Below are positions 1-7,649 of a DNA stretch of 64,000 bases, one piece after another. A program made the translations under genes and the position numbers. Where the stretch lies: positions 186,001 to 250,000 of the forward strand of contig NZ_RHHP01000003.1 of the NCBI RefSeq assembly GCF_003710815.1, written 5' to 3'. Below the pieces are notes generated by a model, which saw only the letters and a list, made by a program, of their open reading frames with translations, did not search any database and was not told the DNA's origin. Within the stretch, counting starts at the first letter, position 1. Each line of letters begins with the position of its first letter. The stretch comes from Brevibacillus centrosporus. Its GTDB lineage: Bacteria > Bacillota > Bacilli > Brevibacillales > Brevibacillaceae.

Positions 1-36
1 GGCGGGCCTCCTTCTTACGTTGATCGTACGGTTTCC

Positions 37-690
37 CTATTCGGACACCCGGTATCTCCGCTCAAATGCACGAATGACTTGAGACAGAAAAAAGGTAATG
101 CAGAAGTACATGATGGCAACGAAGCTCCATACTTCCAAAGATCGAAAAGACGTAGAAACGAGATTCTTGGCTACCAGCGTCAGGTCCACTACGGAAATGA
201 CGGAGACGAGCGAGGAGTCCTTGATCAGCGTAATGAACTGAGAGGCCATAGGCGGCAAAACTTTGCGCATTGCCTGCGGAAGCACGATAAAGCGCATCGC
301 CTGCACGTAGGACATGCCCGAAGAACGTGCCGCCTCCATCTGACCGCGCGGTACCGCTTGGATACCCGCACGGACGATTTCTGCAATAAACGCTGCCGAG
401 AAAAGACCTAATCCCATAACTCCTGACAGGAATGGTCCCAGCTTCAGCCATTTGCCTAGCACAAAGTAAATCCAGAACAACAAGACAAGCAAGGGAACCC
501 CGCGTACGAATTCCACATAGCTGACAGCCAAAAACGATAAAATGCGATTGCGCGAAATACGGAGCAATCCCAAAAGAATCCCAATCGGAATACTGACAAC
601 CAATGCGCATGCGGATAATTGCAGCGTCAGCCACAATCCGTCCATTAATAAACCAATATTTTGAGGAATCACGTCCCAAGCGCTACCCAT
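37..690 (-). CDS. Polar amino acid ABC transporter permease (HisM/GlnP type)
   Basis: Membrane permease that forms the channel of a polar amino acid importer. The protein is about 217 aa and strongly hydrophobic, with a first membrane segment near residues 20-45, the family motif EFVRGVPLL near 60-70, and the EAA loop (EAARSSG...LPQA) near 120-140 that docks the ATPase. An in-frame TTG lies nine bases upstream, but the AGGAGG box fits the ATG at 690 better. It follows the binding-protein gene by about 50 bp on the same strand. A new AAGGAGG box at the very start of the window (about 4-13, read on the minus strand) implies that the next gene, probably the GlnQ-type ATPase, starts just outside. 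Substrate is not readable from sequence. Confidence 0.93.
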   Translation of the reverse strand: MGSAWDVIPQNIGLLMDGLWLTLQLSACALVVSIPIGILLGLLRISRNRILSFLAVSYVEFVRGVPLLVLLFWIYFVLGKWLKLGPFLSGVMGLGLFSAAFIAEIVRAGIQAVPRGQMEAARSSGMSYVQAMRFIVLPQAMRKVLPPMASQFITLIKDSSLVSVISVVDLTLVAKNLVSTSFRSLEVWSFVAIMYFCITFFLSQVIRAFERRYRVSE

Positions 691-741
691 GTTGAGCAAG
701 CCTCCTTCTGTACGGCCTTATTTGGTAGTAGGAGCGGGTAG

Positions 742-1563
742 CTACTGCTGCTGCACCTGATTGATCCAATCGTTGGATTTGAACCATTTTGTCGTCGATG
801 CCTGATCATCCAATCCGTTGCGGTACGATGCCAGGAAGGAGTTTACCCACTGGATTGTCGCTTGATCGTTCAGAGGCAGAGCGATTCCCAGGTTTTCGGA
901 AGACAGGATCTCATATACGCCGCGGACCGAATCGCTGTTCATCATTTCAAAGACGCGAACACCGGGCTCGTCAAAAATCAGGGCATCTGCCTGTCCCTGC
1001 TTCACTGCCAAAGCTGCGTTTGTAAAGCCGTCAAAATCCATGACCTGTGCATTCTTAAATAGCTGCTTGGCGAGTAAAGAGCCAGTCGACCCTTGTCCGA
1101 CGGCAATCTTTTTGCCTGCCTGATCGAGCTCCTGCCAGCTTTTTGTCGTCGTATCCTTCTTTGGCACCATCACGACCTGCCCCGACGAGTAGTACGGATC
1201 GGAGAAGCTGACGGCTAGAGCACGGTCTCCGCGAATCGTCATGCCGGAAATGACCATGTCGATGTCACCTGTCTGCAAAGCAGGAATCAAGCCGCCGAAA
1301 TCAGTAAAATCTTTAAATTCCACTTCAACCTTTAACGCGTTTGCAATCGCAGTCCCCAAATCCATGTCATACCCAACGAATTTGCCGTCTTTATCTTTCA
1401 TTTCGAACGGAAAGTAACCACTGGAAGTACCAATAACAAGCTTTTTCTTGTCCAGCACCTTTTGAATCGTGGATGGCCCGCTCACTGTGCCTCCCGCTTC
1501 CTGCGAACATCCCGTTACGATCGCGAGCAATAATGCCAACCATAAAAACGCCCATTTCTTCAT
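742..1563 (-). CDS. Amino acid ABC transporter substrate-binding lipoprotein
   Basis: Extracellular solute-binding protein (SBP family 3) that delivers an amino acid to the downstream permease. The 273-aa product starts with a lipoprotein signal: positively charged MKKW, a hydrophobic stretch and a lipobox ending IVTGC. The mature part has typical family features: FPFEMKDKDGKFVGYDMDLG, DMVISGMTI and GSTGS. The open frame extends 16 codons upstream, but the GGGGGTAAAG box sits just ahead of the ATG at 1563 and the lipoprotein signal begins there. It is the first gene of the operon and is followed by the permease. Ligand (for example glutamine, arginine or cystine) cannot be assigned. Confidence 0.93.
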   Translation of the reverse strand: MKKWAFLWLALLLAIVTGCSQEAGGTVSGPSTIQKVLDKKKLVIGTSSGYFPFEMKDKDGKFVGYDMDLGTAIANALKVEVEFKDFTDFGGLIPALQTGDIDMVISGMTIRGDRALAVSFSDPYYSSGQVVMVPKKDTTTKSWQELDQAGKKIAVGQGSTGSLLAKQLFKNAQVMDFDGFTNAALAVKQGQADALIFDEPGVRVFEMMNSDSVRGVYEILSSENLGIALPLNDQATIQWVNSFLASYRNGLDDQASTTKWFKSNDWINQVQQQ

Positions 1564-1947
1564 CTCTTTACCCCCTGGATTTGTTTTTTTGTTCCTTTTG
1601 TTGTAAATCAATTACAAAATAATAGAGCTATTTATATAAGCCAACTGGTGCTGGGTTATATACTTCATCCGAAAATGTTGTGTTTAGACAAGGGTGAGAT
1701 AGCGAATGAATGAGAAGAACCGATTGGCGGACGCCGTGCGGTAAGTTGTGAGGTCTGGATGGATGTCTGTCGGAGGTTACTATCGATATATTCATGATAT
1801 TTTATCTATAGGCGACTAAGCAAGAATACCATTCTGAATATAAAGAATATTGATGAATTGCGCAATTTTCTATAACATTTCCATATCAAGAAATATCTAC
1901 CGAGGAAGAATCGTTGACTAGCATCGGAAATGAATGCAGGAAAAATC
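1564..1947. other. Intergenic region upstream of the amino acid ABC operon
   Basis: About 380 bp without a convincing gene. A 64-codon minus-strand frame here has no ribosome binding site and is out of phase with the GNAT gene it overlaps. The AT-rich stretch near 1600-1640 is the likely promoter area of the ABC operon. I see no T-box or S-box leader signatures and no clean -35/-10 pair. Confidence 0.5.
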
Positions 1948-1987
1948 ACGGCGGTTTTAGACCTAAAGCTCGATCCAAAACCGCCGT
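1948..1987 (-). terminator. Terminator of the GNAT gene, overlapping its 3' end
   Basis: A perfect 11-bp inverted repeat (ACGGCGGTTTT with AAAACCGCCGT) is followed on the minus strand by GATTTTTCC. The stop codon of the acetyltransferase at 1963 lies inside the hairpin, so the last codons also form the terminator stem. Confidence 0.75.
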
Positions 1988-2484
1988 ACGACATTTCCAT
2001 CTTCTTCTATGAAAGCTGACTCAAATACGCCACCGTTTTTGACTATCGTCTTTTCCGAGCCGATATTGCCTTCGTCACAGGCAACCATGACCCTCGTCAG
2101 TCCCAGCTCTCTTGTTTTTTGCAAGGATTGGGCGAGGATCCTTGTCGCGTATCCTTTTCTTCTCTGAGAGGGGACGACTCCATAGCCAATATGTCCTCCC
2201 GTGTTCAAAAGCTTTTCATTCAAGGTATGGCGAATGTTAACCGCTCCAACGACCTGCTCCTGTTCATCCACGAGCCAGTAGGTGGAGTTAGCTACCCAGC
2301 CTGGTTGCAGCTTCTCGCCGCTCTTTTCCGCTTCCAAATACTGCAGGTACGCTGCAAGATCAGATGGATCTTTGTCGACAACCCAGGGAACGATCGGCTC
2401 TTGGGACTCTTTCCATTCCCGATAAAAAGCTAGATACGACTCTCGATATTGCATGGATGGCTCGACAAGATAAGCCTTTCCCAT
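1963..2484 (-). CDS. GNAT family N-acetyltransferase
   Basis: Acetyl-CoA-dependent acetyltransferase of 173 aa, close to the usual family size. The acetyl-CoA pyrophosphate loop is visible as QRRKGYATRIL (roughly residues 107-117), preceded by the beta-4 strand GGHIGYGVVP and followed by ACDEGNIGSEKTIVKNGG, which is typical of the RimJ/RimL-like Bacillus enzymes. The start has AAGGGG about six bases ahead. It is a single-gene unit between the ABC operon and qox. Substrate unknown; the family includes small-molecule, antibiotic and protein acetylases and nothing here decides between them. Confidence 0.9.
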   Translation of the reverse strand: MGKAYLVEPSMQYRESYLAFYREWKESQEPIVPWVVDKDPSDLAAYLQYLEAEKSGEKLQPGWVANSTYWLVDEQEQVVGAVNIRHTLNEKLLNTGGHIGYGVVPSQRRKGYATRILAQSLQKTRELGLTRVMVACDEGNIGSEKTIVKNGGVFESAFIEEDGNVVRRFWIEL

Positions 2485-2563
2485 TGGAATCCCCTTCCTT
2501 CCCGTATAAATTCCGTTTATCTTATCACGCTACAGACAGGCGCTCAAGCGCTTTTTTATTTGG

Positions 2564-2609
2564 CGAAAAAAAGAAGCGTGACACCGGCAAACTTCTGCCA
2601 GCATCACGC
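2564..2609 (-). terminator. Terminator of the qoxABCD operon
   Basis: The stem GCGTGA...TCACGC with an inner GGCA/TGCC pair is followed on the minus strand by TTCTTTTTTTC. It lies 25 bp after the qoxD stop codon. Confidence 0.8.
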
Positions 2610-2633
2610 CTTGGTGTATCATAACTGTTTTGC

Positions 2634-2951
2634 TTAATACTTGTTGAACATCATGATCCAGATGGAACCCGCAATGATCGTAAACACGATTACCAGACCC
2701 AAGACCAATGTCTGTACGTTGTAGCGTGGCTTTTCGCCTTCACGAACGTGCATGAAGAAGAACAGCTGAACGATAAATTGCAGGACCGCCATCACCAAGA
2801 TCCAAATCACTGTAGTGGTCTTGTCGAGCATGTTGTTCATGACCATCACCAGTGGAATAATGGTGAGCACAATCGACAGGATAAACCCGATTACATAGGA
2901 TTTCAACGATCCGTGATTGTGATGATCTCCATGGTTTTCATGTTGTGACAT
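2634..2951 (-). CDS. qoxD: Menaquinol oxidase aa3 subunit IV
   Basis: Small integral membrane subunit of the aa3-type quinol oxidase (105 aa). A His-rich N-terminus (MSQHENHGDHHNHG) is followed by three hydrophobic segments at about residues 18-38, 47-68 and 80-101. These include the family stretch QFIVQLFFFMH, which matches the CyoD/QoxD/COX4 family. Last gene of qoxABCD, with a single base between the qoxC stop and this start. It has no redox centre and helps assemble and stabilise the complex. Confidence 0.92.
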   Translation of the reverse strand: MSQHENHGDHHNHGSLKSYVIGFILSIVLTIIPLVMVMNNMLDKTTTVIWILVMAVLQFIVQLFFFMHVREGEKPRYNVQTLVLGLVIVFTIIAGSIWIMMFNKY

Positions 2952-2952
2952 C

Positions 2953-3564
2953 CTACATCACCCCCATCAGGTAGACGACTGTGAAGAGGAAGATCCACAC
3001 AACGTCCAGGAAGTGCCAGTACAAGCTCAGGTTGGTCACTTTGCGGCGTGTTACTGGTGTAATACCGCGGCGCTTCAACTGAATCATCAGCGCCACCATC
3101 CAGAACAAACCAACCGAAACGTGAAGTCCATGTGTACCGACAAGCGTAAAGAATGCGGACCAGAAAGCACTGGTTGCCATGGTTGCACCCTCATGCATCA
3201 GGTGCGTAAACTCGTTGATCTCCAGTACGACGAAGGCCAGACCGAGTACAGCCGTTACTGCCAGCCAAGAAATCATTTCTTTGACTTTGCCTTTATTCAT
3301 TGCCAGAACGGCCAGACCGCTCGTAAAGCTACTGGTCAACAGGATAAAGGTCGATGCGATAATCCCTGGAAGTTCAAACAATTCTTTTCCTGTCGGGCCA
3401 CCCGCGAAGTTATGCATCAATACCGCAAAGGTGGCAAACAGGGAACCGAATAAGATACAGTCAGTCACAACGAAGATCCAAAAACCGAGGACCTTTAGTT
3501 GTTCATGTTCTTCATGGCCATGTTCATGATCGTGTCCATGAGCGTGGTCGTGTTGAGTCGCCAT
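2953..3564 (-). CDS. qoxC: Menaquinol oxidase aa3 subunit III
   Basis: Subunit III of the haem-copper quinol oxidase, 203 aa with five predicted membrane helices after an unusually His-rich head (HDHAHGHDHEHGHEEHEQ). COX3 family landmarks include the helix with LLTSSFTSGLA and the region GTHGLHVSVGLFWM. It overlaps the qoxB stop codon (TAATG junction), so translational coupling is likely. The His-rich N-terminus could bind metal, but such heads also occur in other Bacillales QoxC proteins. Confidence 0.93.
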   Translation of the reverse strand: MATQHDHAHGHDHEHGHEEHEQLKVLGFWIFVVTDCILFGSLFATFAVLMHNFAGGPTGKELFELPGIIASTFILLTSSFTSGLAVLAMNKGKVKEMISWLAVTAVLGLAFVVLEINEFTHLMHEGATMATSAFWSAFFTLVGTHGLHVSVGLFWMVALMIQLKRRGITPVTRRKVTNLSLYWHFLDVVWIFLFTVVYLMGVM

Positions 3565-5534
3565 TAGTAAACCCTCCCCAGTGAAGCCTCCGTGCTGCGC
3601 ACTTCCTCCACTGGTACGTAATAATCCGTATCATATTGGAAGGAACGTGCCCACATGCACAGCGCCACGCCGATAAATCCAATTACCGCCATCCATACCC
3701 AGTGGAACGTAAATCCGAATCCGATCAAGAAGAAGAAGAGGGACATAATAAACGGAATACCCGAGTTTTTCGGCATGTGGATTGGCTCCAGATGCGCCGG
3801 CTCTTCTTTATACGTACCATTTTCTTTTGCTTGCTTGGTCAGCCACCAATCGTCGGCACCTTTTACCGTAGGAACGACAGCGAAGTTATAGAACGGTGCT
3901 GGAGAAGGAATCGACCATTCCAGCGTACGTGCATTCCACGGGTCGCCCGTTGTGTCGCGCTCACCGTGTTTGATGCTGTAAGCGATCTGCCATACTTGGA
4001 AGATGAAACCGATCCCCATCAGGAACGCCCCGACGGTAGAGATCAGGTTGAGGTCTGCCCAGCCGCGATCCCAGCCGTATGTGTAGTAACGGCGAGTCAT
4101 ACCCATGAAGCCCAGTGCGTATTGCGGCATGAAGCACACGTAGAAACCGATATTCCAGAACCAGAAACCCCATCTTCCGAGTTTCTCATCCAGTTTGAAA
4201 CCGAACAGTTTTGGCCACCAGTAGTAAATACCTGCCAGGTAACCGAACACGACCCCACCGATCAGTACTTGGTGGAAATGGGCAATCAGGAAGTAACTGT
4301 TATGGTATTGATAGTCCGCAGGAGCAACGGCCAGCATGACACCGGTCGCACCACCTACGACAAAGCAAGGAATAAAGGCGATGGTCCAGAGCATTGGCTG
4401 TTTAAAGGATATCCGACCTCGGAACATTGTAAACAGCCAGTTGAATATCTTCACCCCAGTCGGGATCGCAATGACCATCGTCGATATGGCAAAGAAGATG
4501 ATGACGCTGGCACTAGTACCCATGGTGAAGAAGTGGTGAGCCCATGTGAAGAACGATGCAACTGCAATCGACATCAGCGCCCACACCATGGATTTGTAAC
4601 CAAAAATCGTTTTCTTCGAGAATGTCGCAACGACTTCTGAGAAGATACCAAACGCTGGTACAACTACGATGTATACCTCTGGGTGACCCCACATCCAGAT
4701 GAGGTTGAGGTACATCATCGGGTTACCGCCGCCGCCCATGGTAAAGAAGTGAGCACCTGCGAAACGGTCAAGGAACAAGAGAGCAATCGTTACTGTCAAG
4801 ATTGGGAAAGCAAAAATGATCATGATGCTGCTGGACAGTACAGACCAGCTGAACAATGGCATATTAGAAAGCTTCATGCCAGGCGCACGCATTTTCAGAA
4901 TGGTTACGATGAAGTTAATCCCCGTCGCCAAACTACCAATCCCTGAGATCTGAATACCCCAAATCCAGAAGTTCTGACCTGGACCCGGACTGAAATCATT
5001 TTGAGACAATGGCGGATACGACAGCCAACCTGCATCAGGAGAGCCTCCGATAACGAACGACAGGTTGAACAGCATCGCACCGAGCATGAACAGCCAGAAG
5101 CTGACTGCATTCAAGAATGGATACGCAACATCTCGTGCGCCCAATTGCAGCGGAACGACCATGTTAAACAGACCAAACATCATCGGCATCGCCATGAACA
5201 AGATCATGATCGTACCGTGAGTCGTAAAGATGGCATTGTAGTGATCCGAATGCAGGAACTCTACGTTCGGGAATGCCAGCTGCACACGCATCAGCAGGGC
5301 GTCGACCCCACCGCGGAACAGCATCAGAAGCGATGCGATCAAGTACATAATCCCGATTCGTTTATGGTCAACAGTAGTCAGCCATTCACGCCAGAGCCAA
5401 CCCCATTTTTTATACTTGGTAAGGACAAAGACGATCGCGACCATAGTCAGAGCAATCGAGACGTCTGCACCGTAAATCAACGGGTCACCAGTAACAAAGA
5501 ACGTGGACGCAAATTCCTTAATGTTCTCCCACAC
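3564..5534 (-). CDS. qoxB: Menaquinol oxidase aa3 subunit I
   Basis: Catalytic haem-copper subunit of the terminal oxidase (656 aa). It reduces O2 at a haem a3-CuB centre and pumps protons across the cytoplasmic membrane. Visible ligands: His106 (low-spin haem, HGTIM), the His284-x3-Tyr288 pair of the CuB cross-link (GHPEVY), His333-His334 (CuB), and His419 and His421 (HFH, haem ligands). The length fits QoxB. GTG start with GGAGGAGG nine bases upstream. Second gene of qoxABCD. Large antisense open frames over this gene are base-composition shadows. Confidence 0.96.
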   Translation of the reverse strand: MWENIKEFASTFFVTGDPLIYGADVSIALTMVAIVFVLTKYKKWGWLWREWLTTVDHKRIGIMYLIASLLMLFRGGVDALLMRVQLAFPNVEFLHSDHYNAIFTTHGTIMILFMAMPMMFGLFNMVVPLQLGARDVAYPFLNAVSFWLFMLGAMLFNLSFVIGGSPDAGWLSYPPLSQNDFSPGPGQNFWIWGIQISGIGSLATGINFIVTILKMRAPGMKLSNMPLFSWSVLSSSIMIIFAFPILTVTIALLFLDRFAGAHFFTMGGGGNPMMYLNLIWMWGHPEVYIVVVPAFGIFSEVVATFSKKTIFGYKSMVWALMSIAVASFFTWAHHFFTMGTSASVIIFFAISTMVIAIPTGVKIFNWLFTMFRGRISFKQPMLWTIAFIPCFVVGGATGVMLAVAPADYQYHNSYFLIAHFHQVLIGGVVFGYLAGIYYWWPKLFGFKLDEKLGRWGFWFWNIGFYVCFMPQYALGFMGMTRRYYTYGWDRGWADLNLISTVGAFLMGIGFIFQVWQIAYSIKHGERDTTGDPWNARTLEWSIPSPAPFYNFAVVPTVKGADDWWLTKQAKENGTYKEEPAHLEPIHMPKNSGIPFIMSLFFFLIGFGFTFHWVWMAVIGFIGVALCMWARSFQYDTDYYVPVEEVRSTEASLGRVY

Positions 5535-5557
5535 TTGGTATTCCTCCTCCCTTTCTA

Positions 5558-6547
5558 CTAATGTTTCATCCCGGAATGATCCATCCCAGGCATATTACTC
5601 ATATCAGACATTTGATGCGTTTCATGTGAAGTTTCCTCTTTCTTTTCACCTGTCTGTGCGGCAGGTGCTACTGGATCCATCACATGATGCATATCGTGAC
5701 CGTGACTATATTTCTGGACGATTTCTTCAAACAAGCCTTCTGGGAAAGCAGAATACATCTTATTCTCAGTCAAGCCAGGCTTTTTCAATTCCTCATAATC
5801 TTGCTTGGTCATTGCCGGTGCCGTGCCCTTCACCTGCTGTACCCACTGGTCAAATTCATTTTGCGGCTTGGCAACGACTTTGAATTGCATATGGGCGAAT
5901 CCTTCTCCAGAGAAGTTCGCACTAAAGCCCTGGAACTCTCCTGGCTCATCTGCTTGCAAATACAATTCTGTTGCCATTCCAGACATCGCATAAATCTGGC
6001 CACCAAGCTCTGGTACCCAGAACGAGTTCATAGGAGCTTCCGCTGATACTTGGAAACGAACAGGAACACCAGCAGGAATTTCTAAATAGTTGACGGTTGC
6101 GACGTTTTGTTCAGGATAAGTAAACATCCATTTCCAATCCAATGCCGTAACCTGAATCGTGATCGGCTTCACTTCTTGATTCGGCGACTCTTTCAAAACG
6201 TAGGTGTCACGCACTGTAAAATATCCCAAAATCGCAATGATGATTACCGGAATGCCCCACCAAATTACCTCAAGGGTTGTACTATGTGCCCAATCAGGTT
6301 TGTAAGGTGCTTTGTTTTTCGGTGTATCCCGATATCGATAAACGATAAAAGCAGTAATCGCAAGAACCGGAACGATAATAACGGCGCACAATATCACTGA
6401 GATGACAATGAGATTGTACTGCGTTTCGGCTACAGGTCCCTTCGGATTCAGGACCAGATAATCACTTCCACATCCCGAAAGCAGGACGGTCGCTAGTGCT
6501 GCCAAGACCCAAAAATGAAATTGCCTCAGCATTTTTCCTCCACTCAT
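5558..6547 (-). CDS. qoxA: Menaquinol oxidase aa3 subunit II, lipoprotein
   Basis: Subunit II of the oxidase, about 329 aa. It has a lipoprotein signal (lipobox LLSGC, Cys near residue 26), two membrane helices and an outer cupredoxin domain. In that domain the place where cytochrome c oxidases carry the CuA motif (two Cys, His, Met) reads SANFSGEGFAHMQF, with no Cys. This makes it a quinol oxidase. The C-terminus is rich in His and Met (HDMHHV, HQMSDMSNMPGMDHSGMKH). The open frame runs 48 codons further upstream, but the Cys-rich extension is not a signal peptide. A GGAGGGATTAGGAG box supports the ATG at 6547; a second ATG at 6532 with GGAGG four bases away is also possible. Confidence 0.93.
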   Translation of the reverse strand: MSGGKMLRQFHFWVLAALATVLLSGCGSDYLVLNPKGPVAETQYNLIVISVILCAVIIVPVLAITAFIVYRYRDTPKNKAPYKPDWAHSTTLEVIWWGIPVIIIAILGYFTVRDTYVLKESPNQEVKPITIQVTALDWKWMFTYPEQNVATVNYLEIPAGVPVRFQVSAEAPMNSFWVPELGGQIYAMSGMATELYLQADEPGEFQGFSANFSGEGFAHMQFKVVAKPQNEFDQWVQQVKGTAPAMTKQDYEELKKPGLTENKMYSAFPEGLFEEIVQKYSHGHDMHHVMDPVAPAAQTGEKKEETSHETHQMSDMSNMPGMDHSGMKH

Positions 6548-6810
6548 TCTCCTAATCCCTCCCTCTTTCACACAACAACAGAAGCAATGCTTCTTTCTAC
6601 ACTTTTTTAGCACAAGTGAACACTTGGCGTAACCGCAACTACATACTATCAGAGCCAAGATGTTTTTGTACTCGTTTTTTCGCACGTTCAAGATTTCGTA
6701 GTTTTTCTGTTACAAAGTGTTCACGAAGCGGTCACTAGTTGATCATAATATTGCTATGAATATCCACCCCTCCCCAAAAATCCCCTTTTCCCCTTCATAT
6801 TCAGGCACGC

Positions 6811-6845
6811 CAAAAAGCCCAATGAGGCCTTGGCATCACTGGGCT
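6811..6845 (-). terminator. Hairpin with minus-strand T-run upstream of qoxA
   Basis: Arms AGCCCAATGA (6816-6825) and TCACTGGGCT (6836-6845) pair with one G-U on the minus strand and are followed there by TTTTTGG. It may be a back-up terminator for the small gene at 7044-7256. Confidence 0.5.
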
Positions 6846-6909
6846 AATTCACTGTCAATAAAATTTTACTGTGTAGAAGACAAGCAGAACCGTCCTTTAT
6901 CGGTGACCG

Positions 6910-6921
6910 TCACATTTGTGA
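6910..6921. promoter_or_regulatory. 12-bp palindrome TCACATTTGTGA
   Basis: Perfect palindrome TCACA-TT-TGTGA. A near copy, TCACAAATGTGA, lies at 7420-7431, so the two sites flank the small gene at 7044-7256. This is not the Fnr spacing, which is TGTGA-N6-TCACA. The binding protein is unknown. Confidence 0.3.
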
Positions 6922-6968
6922 ACGCCTAGGTTCACCTCTTGTCACTTTTGACATTCCTGCCGAACAAA

Positions 6969-7010
6969 CAAAAAACCTCTCATTTCATTAATATAGCGAA
7001 AATGAGAGGT
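6969..7010 (-). terminator. Terminator of the small membrane protein gene
   Basis: ACCTCTCATTT (6975-6985) pairs with AAATGAGAGGT (7000-7010) and is followed by TTTTTTG on the minus strand, 34 bp after the stop codon at 7044. Confidence 0.85.
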
Positions 7011-7043
7011 CTCGTTTCCTATGCTTTTGTGATTGTAACTTTC

Positions 7044-7256
7044 TCACACTTCTTGTTTCCGGATGTTCATCAGACGAAATACCGTGCTCAGAAGGAAAAT
7101 GTTCATACCTGCGATCAGGAAGCCGATGGATACCATCAATGGGAAATTCTCTGATCTGAAATCGCTTACATTAAATACAAACAATAACACTCCAACGATC
7201 GTAGCGGTCCAAGCCATCCATTTCAGTGTATCAGCTGCTTTTGTCTCATTATTCAT
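7044..7256 (-). CDS. Small two-helix membrane protein, unknown function
   Basis: A 70-aa protein that I do not recognise. It has two hydrophobic helices at about residues 12-30 (WMAWTATIVGVLLFVF) and 40-60 (MVSIGFLIAGMNIFLL) with a short charged loop between them and a basic C-terminus, so both ends may be cytoplasmic. An AGGGG box is about ten bases before the ATG. A plausible promoter lies upstream on the minus strand (TACAAT at about 7305-7310) and a strong terminator follows, so it is probably a real single-gene unit. It sits between qox and a two-component system, but nothing ties it to either. Confidence 0.7.
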   Translation of the reverse strand: MNNETKAADTLKWMAWTATIVGVLLFVFNVSDFRSENFPLMVSIGFLIAGMNIFLLSTVFRLMNIRKQEV

Positions 7257-7649
7257 ATCACAAGACCCCTGTCTTTTTTATTTTCGTTTCTCTCTTATGA
7301 ACACATTGTAACATAAAATTCATTTGTTGTTCATGTTTTGTTCAAATTTTTATTGAAAATTTGTCAAAAGTTTTTTCGCAAAGCTATTGGGGACTACCTT
7401 GTTACATTTTTCCTTTGTGTCACAAATGTGAATGGCCCTTTATTTCGCCATAAATGGACAAATGGCTCTTGTCCCGAAAACGCGTAAGGACGGGCTTACT
7501 AGAGGGTTTGTCTCGATCGTGGGTACGCTATACCCGAAAAAGCAGCATGGGATGAAAACAAGTGGCCGTCCTCATGACCATATTGTTATATAATATAGGT
7601 AAGTAAACGGTTTCATACTTCCGGATCTGTCATCAAAGGTGGTTTGCCC
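7257..7649. other. Divergent promoter region before the two-component system
   Basis: About 390 bp without a gene. It should contain the minus-strand promoter of the small gene (TACAAT read on the minus strand near 7305-7310) and the plus-strand promoter of the kinase gene. TATAAT occurs at 7589-7594 but without an evident -35 box. The palindrome TCACAAATGTGA lies at 7420-7431. Confidence 0.5.
7420..7431. promoter_or_regulatory. 12-bp palindrome TCACAAATGTGA
   Basis: Partner of the palindrome at 6910-6921, differing only in the central two-base spacer plus one flank position. It lies between the divergent small gene and the sensor kinase. Confidence 0.3.

Larger units (their letters stand above)
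6548..7043. other. Intergenic region between qoxA and a small membrane protein gene
   Basis: About 500 bp holding the qox upstream region and two minus-strand hairpins listed separately (6811-6845 and 6969-7010), plus a 12-bp palindrome at 6910-6921. I see no convincing gene on either strand. The qox promoter must lie in about 6550-6800, but no clear consensus pair stands out. Confidence 0.5.

Noticed and set aside
1564..1947. T-box or other amino acid riboswitch before the ABC operon
   Set aside because: No T-box sequence, specifier stem or terminator/antiterminator pair is visible.
3636..4640. 334-codon plus-strand open frame opposite qoxB
   Set aside because: It lies antisense to a clear qoxB gene with intact ligands, has no ribosome binding site and reads as low-complexity, Arg/His-rich sequence.
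5558..6547. Cytochrome c oxidase (CuA-type) assignment for the terminal oxidase
   Set aside because: Subunit II has no Cys in the CuA motif region, which marks a quinol oxidase.
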